A program made the position numbers and the translations under genes. Positions 7,839-16,908 of a DNA stretch of 64,000 bases are shown here, piece after piece (position 1 is the stretch's first letter; each line of letters begins with the position of its first letter). The DNA lies in contig LT608311.1 in assembly GCA_900095875.1 (NCBI GenBank), positions 434,001 to 498,000 on the forward strand. The letters run 5' to 3'. The notes under the pieces were generated by a model that was not told the origin of the DNA, did not search any database, and saw nothing but the letters and a program-made list of their open reading frames with translations. Source of the stretch: Caecibacter massiliensis. GTDB lineage: Bacteria > Bacillota > Negativicutes > Veillonellales > Megasphaeraceae.

Positions 7839-8603
7839 CTATCTGGCGTCACTTGCCGGCGTATCCATCAGTTTCCGGGCCAGTTCCTGGTACAGGAGGC
7901 TCACGGGCAGATCCGGATTACCTTCGACGACGGTCATGCCCTGGTTTTCATAATACTGGATTTCTTTACTGCGCGGTATATCGGCTATAATGGGCAGATT
8001 ATGGCTGTTGGCAAAAGCCTGTACGATATCATACTCGTTCTCTACGTTGCGCCTGTTGAGGATGATTCCCCGGACCTGGGCATATCCCCGGTCTTTGAAA
8101 TTTTCTACTGCTTTGATGATATTGCCGGCAGCATACAGAGCCATTTTTTCTCCCGACGTGACAATGAAGATTTCGTCGGCGTACCCATCCCGTATAGGAG
8201 CCGAAAAGCCACCGCACACGACATCGCCCAGTACGTCATACAACACGACATCCGGCTGGATCCGGTCGAAGACTTCCAGTTCATCTATGAGATCAAAGGT
8301 AGCAATGATACCTCTTCCTGCACAGCCCAGCCCCGGCGTAGGTCCGCCCGTTTCGATGCAGAAGACACCGCCATACCCGGTTTTACCGATATGCTCGAAA
8401 TCCGGTTCTTCCGTATAGGTCCGGTAATAATCCATGACCGGCATGACAGGCTCGCCATGAAGGAGATTCCACGTCGAATCGGCCTTGGGATCGCAGCCGA
8501 TTTGGATGACCTTCTTCCCCAGTCTGGCCAGAGAAGCCGAAATATTGGCAGCTGTCGTCGATTTGCCGATGCCGCCTTTTCCATAAATCGCAAATTTTCT
8601 CAT
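7839..8603 (-). CDS. NifH-like iron protein (nitrogenase reductase family ATPase)
   Basis: A 254-residue homodimeric ATPase of the NifH/BchL/CfbC family that passes electrons from a [4Fe-4S] cluster to a component-1 partner. The Walker A motif GKGGIGKST is at 8-16, switch region GCDPKAD at 36-42, and both cluster cysteines are in place: C94 in GLGCAGRG and C130 in [11 protein letters not shown]. It is shorter than true NifH (about 290) and lacks its long C-terminal tail. It is the last gene of the operon, 13 bases after a component-1-like gene, with AGGAAAGG as ribosome binding site. The partner is most likely one or both component-1-like pairs encoded upstream; the substrate is unknown. Confidence 0.93.
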   Translation of the reverse strand: MRKFAIYGKGGIGKSTTAANISASLARLGKKVIQIGCDPKADSTWNLLHGEPVMPVMDYYRTYTEEPDFEHIGKTGYGGVFCIETGGPTPGLGCAGRGIIATFDLIDELEVFDRIQPDVVLYDVLGDVVCGGFSAPIRDGYADEIFIVTSGEKMALYAAGNIIKAVENFKDRGYAQVRGIILNRRNVENEYDIVQAFANSHNLPIIADIPRSKEIQYYENQGMTVVEGNPDLPVSLLYQELARKLMDTPASDAR

Positions 8604-8616
8604 CGTATTTCCTTTC

Positions 8617-9843
8617 CTATTTCAAACGATCCCGCAACCAGTCCGCTATGTCCGGCCCAGCAATCACAGGCATTTCATCGTGATAGTGGCGCCCAGAATA
8701 CGCTTCGTGGGGCAGAGAAATAAATGCATCCTGTTTTTCCGGAAGCAGCCGGGCATAAATGGGGTCTGCCAAGACATGCTGCGCCTTGCGGCATTCTTCG
8801 CGGATGACCGGTTCGACACTGACCGTTTCTATATGGCGCAGGAGCAGCTGAGGCGCATCGGCCAGCGGGCATAAGAGCCGCACCGTAGAAAGACCCAGCT
8901 CATGGCGCAGCAGATTTCCCATAGAAAGGAGATATACCGGCTCGCCAATGACCAGGGCATCACAGGGCTGGTCATCATACACCGTTTCCGTCTTCCAGGC
9001 ATTGAGATCGGCCAGAGCGTACTGCGGCTTTTCCCGGGGTTCTCTTCCCGTAAGACCTGTCAGATACGATGTATCCCCTTCACGCAATGCCTGCAGCCAG
9101 TCTGCTGTTCCCTGTTTTCCCATAGGGATGCCGGCTACATAAGGAATCCCGTACTGTTCCTGCATATATTGGGCCAGATACAACCCCGTAGAAGAGACGA
9201 CGGCATTGACATCGGCGTTGGCCGCTTCAAACAGATTATCCAGCGTATCTCCCATAGACCACGAACTCTGTATGATGAATCCCGCTTCTGTCAAAATGGT
9301 TTTGATAGCAGTTGCATTGCCGACGACAGAAAAATCCAGAGGTGTCAGTCCCAGGATGTTGATTCTTCGCGCCGGCCGCTGTGGCTGTCTGAACGGACGT
9401 TTCAGGAAATGCTGCGCCAGGCGGACGTAAGCATTCCCCGCACCGGGAAGATAACTGTGGATACCGTCCGTCCGGAATCCCATCGTAAAAATACCCGTCC
9501 GTTCTTGTACCATTTTTTCAATGGCCCGGAAATCCGTCCCGATTGCATTAGGCATGGGACTGCCTCCGATAGCGATAAAAGCCGGATGGACGGCATCGGT
9601 TACTTCGGCAATATCATGGATGAGCCGCTGGTCGTTGCCCTGAATAGTGTCGATTTCATTGAGTCCTGATATGTACACCATGGATGGTGTATCGTACCAT
9701 CGCGGCTCATCATGGGTATCATACGTCGAATTACAACCTGATGCATCGTGCATGACAACCAGCCCGCCCAGTTCAAACAGGGCCGAAGCGATACCAAACA
9801 TATCTACGGCATAGGTAGATAAGACTCGTTGTGCTTGTTTCAT
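8617..9843 (-). CDS. Nitrogenase component 1-like protein, B-type subunit of pair 2
   Basis: A 408-residue protein of the nitrogenase molybdenum-iron/BchNB superfamily. The segment [19 protein letters not shown] (32-50) matches the HGPxGC P-cluster segment, with one conserved cysteine, C37. The second cysteine site is replaced by [13 protein letters not shown] (93-105), so a full NifDK-type P-cluster is not expected from this chain. The ATG at 9843 overlaps the upstream stop as ATGA and follows GGGGGTG. It is clearly paralogous to the 343-residue protein at 15877-16908 (shared DEPRW and IGTDF motifs). I infer a D/K-like heterodimer with the 451-residue protein just upstream. Confidence 0.85.
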   Translation of the reverse strand: MKQAQRVLSTYAVDMFGIASALFELGGLVVMHDASGCNSTYDTHDEPRWYDTPSMVYISGLNEIDTIQGNDQRLIHDIAEVTDAVHPAFIAIGGSPMPNAIGTDFRAIEKMVQERTGIFTMGFRTDGIHSYLPGAGNAYVRLAQHFLKRPFRQPQRPARRINILGLTPLDFSVVGNATAIKTILTEAGFIIQSSWSMGDTLDNLFEAANADVNAVVSSTGLYLAQYMQEQYGIPYVAGIPMGKQGTADWLQALREGDTSYLTGLTGREPREKPQYALADLNAWKTETVYDDQPCDALVIGEPVYLLSMGNLLRHELGLSTVRLLCPLADAPQLLLRHIETVSVEPVIREECRKAQHVLADPIYARLLPEKQDAFISLPHEAYSGRHYHDEMPVIAGPDIADWLRDRLK

Positions 9844-11195
9844 CCATGACACCCCCAGGCTTTGACTTGAATAATCTCTCTCATGTTCGGATTTTCTTTA
9901 CCAGCGGCATCACCGATCCAGTCCAGCAGTTTCATAAGACCCACATACCCATACAGGCCGCTGTTTTCAATGATATTGACAAAATACTTCGTATCCGTAA
10001 AGTAAGCTGCCATCTGGCCGATAGCCAGGACTTTTCCATATTTCCGGCTGTCATCCCGCGGCAGGAGACGCCGCTTGAAATGCATGGTCGAACGCAGGGA
10101 CAGGTTTGGATAATGTTCTTTCAAGAAAAAGAAACTGTCTTTTTCATCTGGTGAAATGGCATCGAGATACACGGCATACACATTACATCCATGAGTCAGC
10201 AGGAACCGTGCCAGTCCCAGAGGCCGCGGTGTCGCTGTAAAATCGATGGCAATCGGCGTCTGCCCGAGTATATTATGCAATTTCATCGCCTTCTCTTCTA
10301 TCTGCTGTTCAAAGGCATCGCAATCAGGCATGGTAAGGTGCAGTACATCCGCTGCCTTCTGCAGGTTCTTCCGCAATGTCCCATAGTCGTAGGCATACGG
10401 CAGATACAGGGCATCCTGTCCCAGACGACGCTTCATGTCGCGGGCTGCCGGTGCAGCATTTTCCAGGAAATAAATATTGGCTGCCGATTCCCCCATCTGT
10501 TTATATTCATCATACGTACGGCAGTCCGCAAAATCGTGAATGGCATACCCGCCAGCACAGAGCATGGCTGTCAATTCATTATCTCCATCGACAGGGTAAT
10601 AATTGACGATGTAATTCACGGCCCGGCGTGGCGGCATTTTCGTCACGGCCCGCATCAGCTGCCGCCGTCCCAGAATATCCGGCGTATACCTTCGCTGCAA
10701 AGTGGGCGTCATATAGCCGTCGATGAAATCGATGTCAGGAAACCGCTGGCGCAGCGTGTCGTAGACGATGCGGACATCGATATGGAGGAAATGCTGCATG
10801 CAGCTCGTAAAACCTTCGACGCAACGGGGCCGTTCCGGCAATTCTTCTATAATCCGGGATATACCGTCGATCATCATGTCTTCCAGATTGCCTTTGATGA
10901 GATTTTCATTGGTCAGGGTCACCATGGAAAAACGCCCGGCGCCATCGGGGATTTCATCAGCCGATAAGACGACGCCGTGAAGACAGCAGGCACAGCAGAC
11001 GTATATTTCATGGCACTGGGGAATGAGCATAGGCGAGTGGGCGATGGTCCAGTGGCCCCGGGCCGGTGAAGCATACTGCAGGCCAATATAAAACGGTTTG
11101 GGAAAATCCGCCCTGCCTATGGAAATTTCGGCACCATCCGGCGTAACCGTATATCGGGGCACCTGAGGCGGATGGATTTCATTTTCGTAAATCAT
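9840..11195 (-). CDS. Nitrogenase component 1-like protein, A-type subunit of pair 2
   Basis: A 451-residue divergent member of the nitrogenase component-1 superfamily. The region SPMLIPQCHEIYVCCACC (54-71) stands where NifD has its GPxGC ligand segment and is unusually cysteine-rich (C61, C67, C68, C70, C71). FTSCMQHFLHID (129-140), with C132, corresponds to the second ligand segment, and LTNENLIKGNLEDM to the E-DIVFGG element. It starts 15 bases after hypE with GAGGGAG as ribosome binding site. It pairs with the 408-residue protein encoded directly downstream and is a diverged paralogue of 16905-18221. No function is known to me for this subgroup. Confidence 0.8.
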   Translation of the reverse strand: MIYENEIHPPQVPRYTVTPDGAEISIGRADFPKPFYIGLQYASPARGHWTIAHSPMLIPQCHEIYVCCACCLHGVVLSADEIPDGAGRFSMVTLTNENLIKGNLEDMMIDGISRIIEELPERPRCVEGFTSCMQHFLHIDVRIVYDTLRQRFPDIDFIDGYMTPTLQRRYTPDILGRRQLMRAVTKMPPRRAVNYIVNYYPVDGDNELTAMLCAGGYAIHDFADCRTYDEYKQMGESAANIYFLENAAPAARDMKRRLGQDALYLPYAYDYGTLRKNLQKAADVLHLTMPDCDAFEQQIEEKAMKLHNILGQTPIAIDFTATPRPLGLARFLLTHGCNVYAVYLDAISPDEKDSFFFLKEHYPNLSLRSTMHFKRRLLPRDDSRKYGKVLAIGQMAAYFTDTKYFVNIIENSGLYGYVGLMKLLDWIGDAAGKENPNMREIIQVKAWGCHG

Positions 11196-11210
11196 GCTCT
11201 CCCTCCTCGG

Positions 11211-12215
11211 TCAGCATATGCGGGGCAGCAATTCTCCCCCCGGCGGCGGGAGCATCGTTTCCGCACCGATTTCCGTGCGCAATATGACCCGGCCCGGCTG
11301 TTCTGCCGTGACCTGTCCGATGATAGCGGCATCTTGAGAATAAGGCTGCCGGTGCAGCACATCCAGAATCGCCGGCGCTTCACATTCTGGCGCGACGATG
11401 ACCAGACAGCCTTCACAGGCCAGGTAGAGCGGTTCCAGTCCAAGCATGCCACAGACGCCGCGGACGGAGGGATGTACCGGTACGGACTGGCTGTCCAGAT
11501 GAATGCCGACGTGGCTCTGGCTGGCGATCTCATACAGGACCGTTCCCACGCCACCCCGGGTGGCATCGCGGATAACGTGGATATCTTTCGTCTGCCCGAG
11601 CATGGCTTCTACCGTTCCCCATAAGGGAGCACAATCGCTGGTTACATCGGCGTCGATGCCGAACTGATTCCGTGCCAGCAAAATCGTACAGCCATGGCGG
11701 CCAACATCGCCACTGACAATGACTACATCGCCGGGGCGTGCCAGCGTACCGGACGTATGGACGCCAGTCAGGCGCTGTCCGATTCCCGTAGTCGTAATAA
11801 ACAAGTGGTCTACCTGCCCTTTTCCTGCTACTTTCGTATCGCCGGCTACGATGCGCACCCCCGCCTCGGCAGCCGTACGGGCCATAGATGCGGCATACTC
11901 TTCGACCTTAGCCAGAGGGAATCCTTCTTCGATGACAAAAGCACAGGACAGATATAATGGCCGTGCTCCCATACAGGATAAATCATTGACCGTGCCACAG
12001 ATGCTGAGTTTGCCAATATTGCCACCGGGAAAATCCGGCGGGGAAACGATAAACCCATCAGTCGTAAAGGCCAGGTCGGCACCGCCGATGGAAAGGACGG
12101 CCGCATCATCACCGGTAAACTGAGGGTTGGAAAAATGGGCTTTAAATACGCGGTCGATCAGTTCGGCCGTCTGTCTGCCACCGGCCCCATGGGCCAGCGT
12201 AATCACATCATTCAT
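11211..12215 (-). CDS. hypE: Hydrogenase maturation protein HypE
   Basis: A 334-residue PurM-like ATPase that dehydrates a carbamoyl group on its C-terminal cysteine to thiocyanate, the cyanide donor of the Fe(CN)2CO group. The N-terminus LAHGAGG and the C-terminal PRIC (331-334), carrying the essential last cysteine, are both intact, so the protein should be active. Start ATG overlaps hypD as ATGA, with GGAGGAAAG upstream. It lies between hypD and the second component-1-like pair in the same operon. Confidence 0.96.
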   Translation of the reverse strand: MNDVITLAHGAGGRQTAELIDRVFKAHFSNPQFTGDDAAVLSIGGADLAFTTDGFIVSPPDFPGGNIGKLSICGTVNDLSCMGARPLYLSCAFVIEEGFPLAKVEEYAASMARTAAEAGVRIVAGDTKVAGKGQVDHLFITTTGIGQRLTGVHTSGTLARPGDVVIVSGDVGRHGCTILLARNQFGIDADVTSDCAPLWGTVEAMLGQTKDIHVIRDATRGGVGTVLYEIASQSHVGIHLDSQSVPVHPSVRGVCGMLGLEPLYLACEGCLVIVAPECEAPAILDVLHRQPYSQDAAIIGQVTAEQPGRVILRTEIGAETMLPPPGGELLPRIC

Positions 12216-13267
12216 CGTATCTTTCCTCCATACGTATAATACGCAGAGCAGGCACCTTCATGAGATACCATGCAGGCTCCGACCGGCTGTTCCGGTGTGC
12301 ATACCGTACCGAACAGCGGGCACTGGGGTGGCGTGCATTTTCCCTGCAGGATATCACCACAACGGCAGGCCGGATTGGCCTTTCCCTTCATGGGCGGCAC
12401 GCTGTATTTACGGCGGGCATCCCACGCTGCGTAATCGGAGCGGAGCCGCAGTCCCGATTGAGAAATACAGCCCAGACCGCGCCATTCATCATCACACGGC
12501 ACCATAACGTCTGCCATGAGTTCTTTAGCTGTCCGGCTTCCTTCTCTGGTGACGACGCGGGGATAGCAGTTTTTAAAGAACGGCCTGCCCTGCCGTATTT
12601 TCTTCAGGATAACGGCAAAGGCTGTCATCAGTTCTTTTGCCGTAAAACCGGCGACGACACCAGAAACGCCCTGCTGTACCATGGCTTCACAATCACCAGT
12701 CCCCATGACGGCACAGACATGGCCGGGATACAGGAATGCATCGGCGCTATCCTTCATCGCTTCGTAAGCACGGGGCATTGTTTTATTGGCCGTGAGGAGA
12801 GAAAAATTCATCACCCCTTCCGCTCTGGCTGTCCGGACGGCCAGGCAGGAGGGCGGCGTCGTCGTCTCAAATCCTACGGACAAAAATACGACTTCTTCAT
12901 CACGGTGCTGCCGGGCATAGTCGTAGGCGTCGAGGGGTGAATAGACAATTTCTACATGGGCTCCCATGCTCCGCGCCCCGGCCAGGCTCTGTGTGCTCCC
13001 CGGTACACGGACGAGATCGCCGAACGTACAAATGGTCACCTTCCGTTCCAGAGCCAGCCAGATGGCTTCGTCTATGTAGCGGACAGGCGTCACGCAGACC
13101 GGGCAGCCCGGTCCAGAAATGACTTCCACCGCTTCCGGCAGAATCTGTCTGATTCCCAGCCGGAAAATTTCATGAGTATGAGTCCCGCAGACTTCCATAA
13201 TCCGTACAGGCGGGCCATCATACGAACGTATTATCTGAAGTGCCGTTTGTGTATATTCATTTCCCAT
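12212..13267 (-). CDS. hypD: Hydrogenase maturation protein HypD
   Basis: A 351-residue iron-sulfur protein on which, with HypC, the Fe(CN)2CO unit is assembled. Conserved motifs CGTHTH (27-32) and GPGCPVC (52-58) contain the iron and redox cysteines, and the C-terminal cysteine set (CRCGDILQGKC, QCPLFG, GACMVS) for the [4Fe-4S] cluster is complete. Start overlaps hypC as TGATG. Nothing suggests degeneration, so a working Fe(CN)2CO assembly complex is expected even though no hydrogenase subunit is near. Confidence 0.96.
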   Translation of the reverse strand: MGNEYTQTALQIIRSYDGPPVRIMEVCGTHTHEIFRLGIRQILPEAVEVISGPGCPVCVTPVRYIDEAIWLALERKVTICTFGDLVRVPGSTQSLAGARSMGAHVEIVYSPLDAYDYARQHRDEEVVFLSVGFETTTPPSCLAVRTARAEGVMNFSLLTANKTMPRAYEAMKDSADAFLYPGHVCAVMGTGDCEAMVQQGVSGVVAGFTAKELMTAFAVILKKIRQGRPFFKNCYPRVVTREGSRTAKELMADVMVPCDDEWRGLGCISQSGLRLRSDYAAWDARRKYSVPPMKGKANPACRCGDILQGKCTPPQCPLFGTVCTPEQPVGACMVSHEGACSAYYTYGGKIR

Positions 13268-13476
13268 CAGTCCAGGTCCTCCAGAATATCATCCATTTCT
13301 TCTTCATCATCCCCGGTAATCCGGGCAATAGCCATTCCGGCATGGACCATGACATAATCACCGGGATCCAGTTCGTCCAGCAGTGCTGCCGATACTTCCC
13401 TTCTGGCTCCGGATGCATCGACCAAAGCCATTCCCTGATGCACTTTTACGACCCGTGCAGGTAATCCGACACACAT
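13267..13476 (-). CDS. hypC: Hydrogenase assembly chaperone HypC
   Basis: A 69-residue OB-fold chaperone beginning MCVGLPARV. The second residue is the conserved cysteine that, after methionine removal, binds the iron of the Fe(CN)2CO unit and carries it from HypD to the target protein. AAGGAGG lies ahead of the ATG. The gene follows a 109-base, very AT-rich gap (13477-13585), the only sizeable gap in the operon, which could hold an internal promoter. The acidic C-terminus (DDEEEMDDILEDLD) is usual in this family. Confidence 0.95.
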   Translation of the reverse strand: MCVGLPARVVKVHQGMALVDASGARREVSAALLDELDPGDYVMVHAGMAIARITGDDEEEMDDILEDLD

Positions 13477-13585
13477 GGCGATTCCTCCTTACATACAGTA
13501 AATAGATATTTATATTAATATTGTATATATAGCATATTAATATATGCTTTATTTTTAATTAAATTGATTTCTAAATCGTTCTATC

Positions 13586-15877
13586 TCATTGCCGTTCCTG
13601 GTTCATCATGGCATATACAGCCTGCCCCAGGGCAATACCACCATCAGTGGCAGGAACGAGATGATGGCGTAGAACGCCCAGCCCAGCCTGTCCCAATGCC
13701 TGTTCACACAAGGACAGGAGCAGCGTATTCTGAAACACGCCGCCACTCAGAGCCACGGTCTTCACACCCGTTTCCTGCGAAATCTGCAAACAGGCACCGG
13801 CAATTTGTCCGGCCAGCCGGCAATGGAAAATATAAGCCAGGAAATCCGGATCTCTGCCAGCCATTTTTTCTTCTGCCAGATATTGCACCAGTTCCATCGT
13901 CGGCAGTATCCACCGGCCGTTTTCCTTCTGAGGCGGTATCAGGGTCTCCGGTCTGGTATGATGATCTTTCATCCATCGCCAGGCTGCAAACTGAATCTTC
14001 ATCGCCGCTTCGCCTTCAAACGACGACTGCCGCGCCAGACCCAGAATAGCACTGACGCCATCAAACAAGCGGCCCGCACTGGTAGACAAAATACTATTTA
14101 TACCCTGTTGCGTCATAAAAGCCTGCATCTGCCATTCTTTCCGGCTGCAGAGGCGCAGTCTGTCCACTACAGCCACAGCCTCATCCGTCTTTGGATACAA
14201 ATGGCTGATAAGGCTGACGGCAATGCGCCATCCTTCCCGGGCTGCCACATCACCACCGCGCTGCCAGAAAGGTGCGATAGACGCACTGCGGTGGAATCCA
14301 TGACAGTCACAGAGGAGTATTTCTCCTCCCCATACGGTGCCATCGGTTCCATACCCGGTCCCGTCAAAAGCTACACCTATGACAGGCTGTTCCCAATCGT
14401 TTTCTGCCATACAGGACAGGATATGAGCAAAATGATGCTGGACGGGAATGACAGGCAGCCCCATTTCCTGAGCAACAGCTGTCGTATTATACCGGGGATG
14501 AAGATCACAGGCCACGCAGGCCGGTTCTATTTCAAGGAGCGTTTTCATCCGGGAAACACCATCCCGCAGGGCCTGTACGGTCCGGACATCGGCCATGTCC
14601 CCGATATATGGAGACAAGTAATACAGCCGGTCCCTGACCAGGCAAAAGCTATTTTTCAGTTCTCCGCCCAGTGCCAGAACCGTCCCCGTTTCCCTGCCAT
14701 AGAAAAACGGCAACGGCGCATAGCCGCGGGAACGGCGTATCATGTACGGACTGCCATCATACCAGTTTATTACGGAATCATCGGCCCGCAGCCGGATCCG
14801 CCGGTTATGGCTGAGAATGGCATCACACAAGTCAGGAAGTTCCTGCCGTGCTTCTGCTTCATCGTGGCATATGGGAGCACCCGATACATTGGCGCTGGTC
14901 ATGACCAGCGCATCCGGTACGTCCAGACCATCATCATACGTAAAGAGCAGCAGATGAAGAGGCGTGTACGGGAGCATGACGCCCAAAAAAGGATTTTCCG
15001 GTGCCAGCGAAGGTGCCAGCGTAGTATCAGACCGTTTTTCCAACAGAATGATGGGCTTTTCATGCCCGTCCAGCACCCGGTCTGCCCCGGCAGGTATGAC
15101 ACAGTGACGGTCCACGGTAGCCATATCCTTCATCATGACGGCAAAGGGTTTTGCCGGCCGGTGTTTCAGACAGCGCAGGCGCTGTACAGTTTTTTCCTGA
15201 AACGCATCACAACAAAGATGATATCCTCCGATGCCTTTGACAGCTATGATACGGCCCGATACAAGAGCCTGCCGGGCAGCCGTGACTGCATCCCGCCCCC
15301 GTTCTGTACTATCCAGTATATAGACTTCCGGTCCGCAATCGGGGCAGCATACCGGCTGAGCGTCATAGCGCCGTGTTTCCCGATGGGTATATTCATATTC
15401 ACATTGGGAGCACATGGGAAATTCTGCCATACTCGTCCGTTCCCGGTCATAGGGCATGGCATCGAGGATGGTCATGCGGGGCCCGCAGGCCGTGCAGTTG
15501 ATGAACGGATGGAGATAGCGGCGGTTCTGCGGATCAAACAACTCTTTTTTGCAATCGTCACAGATGGCGATATCAGGAGACACAAAGACGTCTCCTTCCT
15601 CTGCTTCACTTTCGACAATAGAAAAATCAGGAAAGGGCGGTACATCCGTCTGCTCCGTTATGATTTTGAGAATTGCTGACCGTGCCGGCGCTTTTTCAGG
15701 TAACTTCTGTTGAAACTGTTTCCGGGCCTCCTCTGGCCCCTGGACCAATATTTCTACATAAGACCCCTTATTGCAGACCGTGCCACGAACGTGACAGAAA
15801 TGGGCCAGCCGGCTGACGAACGGTCGGAACCCGACTCCCTGCACGATACCGAGTACACAAATCCGAACTGTTTCCAT
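13586..15877 (-). CDS. hypF: Carbamoyltransferase HypF
   Basis: A 763-residue protein that uses carbamoyl phosphate and ATP to carbamoylate HypE. All domains are visible: N-terminal acylphosphatase (QGVGFRPF, about 15-22), two zinc fingers (CDDC...CTAC and CSQC...CPDC, about 108-183), a YrdC-like domain (about 195-375), and the C-terminal Kae1-like domain with the iron-binding HHFAH motif and the ALSGGVFQN motif. The ATG at 15877 overlaps the upstream stop as TGATG, with GGGGAGG before it. It is the first hyp gene in the operon, directly coupled to a nitrogenase-like gene. Confidence 0.96.
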   Translation of the reverse strand: METVRICVLGIVQGVGFRPFVSRLAHFCHVRGTVCNKGSYVEILVQGPEEARKQFQQKLPEKAPARSAILKIITEQTDVPPFPDFSIVESEAEEGDVFVSPDIAICDDCKKELFDPQNRRYLHPFINCTACGPRMTILDAMPYDRERTSMAEFPMCSQCEYEYTHRETRRYDAQPVCCPDCGPEVYILDSTERGRDAVTAARQALVSGRIIAVKGIGGYHLCCDAFQEKTVQRLRCLKHRPAKPFAVMMKDMATVDRHCVIPAGADRVLDGHEKPIILLEKRSDTTLAPSLAPENPFLGVMLPYTPLHLLLFTYDDGLDVPDALVMTSANVSGAPICHDEAEARQELPDLCDAILSHNRRIRLRADDSVINWYDGSPYMIRRSRGYAPLPFFYGRETGTVLALGGELKNSFCLVRDRLYYLSPYIGDMADVRTVQALRDGVSRMKTLLEIEPACVACDLHPRYNTTAVAQEMGLPVIPVQHHFAHILSCMAENDWEQPVIGVAFDGTGYGTDGTVWGGEILLCDCHGFHRSASIAPFWQRGGDVAAREGWRIAVSLISHLYPKTDEAVAVVDRLRLCSRKEWQMQAFMTQQGINSILSTSAGRLFDGVSAILGLARQSSFEGEAAMKIQFAAWRWMKDHHTRPETLIPPQKENGRWILPTMELVQYLAEEKMAGRDPDFLAYIFHCRLAGQIAGACLQISQETGVKTVALSGGVFQNTLLLSLCEQALGQAGLGVLRHHLVPATDGGIALGQAVYAMMNQERQ

Positions 15878-16908
15878 CAATACCTCCCCGATACGGCGAA
15901 ATGAGGCACATCCACATACAGGCCATGGAAATGAGACAGGGCCCGCTTGAAATAGATATCACCCAGGATGACATCGAAGTCATCATTATCGGCCAGCTGG
16001 CACCAGTCGTCTTCTTCCTTCAGCTGGACATGTCCCGGCCGGATACAAGACGATTCCGTCCGGAACCATCCTGCTGTCTGTACCAAAGCCGCACCAGCAT
16101 TCCGTACCGCTTCTGCCATGGCATTGGCCGTAACCTGCTGATGGACGACCAGTACCCGCTTCCCTGTTACGGCAGCCCGGATATCTTCCGGCAGGGGCCG
16201 TCCCAGATAGCGTACTTCATAAGGGGTCCCAAACCGTTCATACAGATAGCGTGCTCCTTCCAGTGCTGCCGGTGATACGACAAAATTCTTCTCATTCCTG
16301 CCAGCTTGTTCATACGCTTCCCGGCAGTCAAAAAGTATTACCTGCTTCCAGCCTTCCCCATGCAGTATCTCCATGAGGGCCTGTTGTTCATCCGGGGAAG
16401 CCATTTCCAGGGGAACTGCCCCGAGGACACCGGCCCGGCCTCGTTCCACCACTGTCTCCGGCTGGGCCAGGACAGGAAGCAGCGCGTTGTAAGCTGCCTG
16501 CATCCCGTCGTCATAATAGCCAATTCCTGTCGTCGGGACGGCCAGTGCCGGTATGTTGAGTGTACGGGATATCATACGGCACAGCGCCTTGAAATCCGTA
16601 CCGATGACAGCTGGAACGGGAGTACCCACCAGTGCCACAAAGGCAGCATTCACTGTTTCTGCCGCTGCGCACACTTTGCGTACGAGCAGATCATCGCGGC
16701 CGAGGATGGCATCCATGTCGCGCAGTCCTGCACTAAAAACGGCACTCCTTTTACCGCTGAACCAGCGCGGTTCATCAAAGCCGCAGATATTCCCGGCACA
16801 GCCACCGGCATCACAGATAACGACGATGCCACCCAGACCGTAGAGTACGGCGGCCGCTCCTGACTGGTCCGGAGCAAAGGGAGACAAATATTTCCACAAT
16901 CCTTTCAT
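15877..16908 (-). CDS. Nitrogenase component 1-like protein, B-type subunit of pair 1
   Basis: A 343-residue protein of the nitrogenase component-1 superfamily. CDAGGCAGNICGFDEPRWF (32-50) is the P-cluster-like segment with C32, C37 and C42; the second ligand site is again lost (VGTPVPAVIGTDF). It is shorter than NifK (over 450), lacking much of the C-terminal third. It overlaps the upstream A-type gene as ATGA and hypF as TGATG, so translation is coupled across the nitrogenase-like/hyp boundary. It is a paralogue of 8617-9843. The likely partner is the 438-residue protein upstream. Confidence 0.85.
   Translation of the reverse strand: MKGLWKYLSPFAPDQSGAAAVLYGLGGIVVICDAGGCAGNICGFDEPRWFSGKRSAVFSAGLRDMDAILGRDDLLVRKVCAAAETVNAAFVALVGTPVPAVIGTDFKALCRMISRTLNIPALAVPTTGIGYYDDGMQAAYNALLPVLAQPETVVERGRAGVLGAVPLEMASPDEQQALMEILHGEGWKQVILFDCREAYEQAGRNEKNFVVSPAALEGARYLYERFGTPYEVRYLGRPLPEDIRAAVTGKRVLVVHQQVTANAMAEAVRNAGAALVQTAGWFRTESSCIRPGHVQLKEEDDWCQLADNDDFDVILGDIYFKRALSHFHGLYVDVPHFAVSGRY

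Noticed and set aside
13805-15679. Long plus-strand open frame (624 codons)
   Set aside because: It lies wholly opposite hypF, whose full set of domains and motifs is intact. No ribosome binding site or recognisable domain; it is a shadow.
11211-15877. A NiFe-hydrogenase operon
   Set aside because: HypCDEF are present, but no large or small hydrogenase subunit, HypA, HypB or maturation protease is found in the window.
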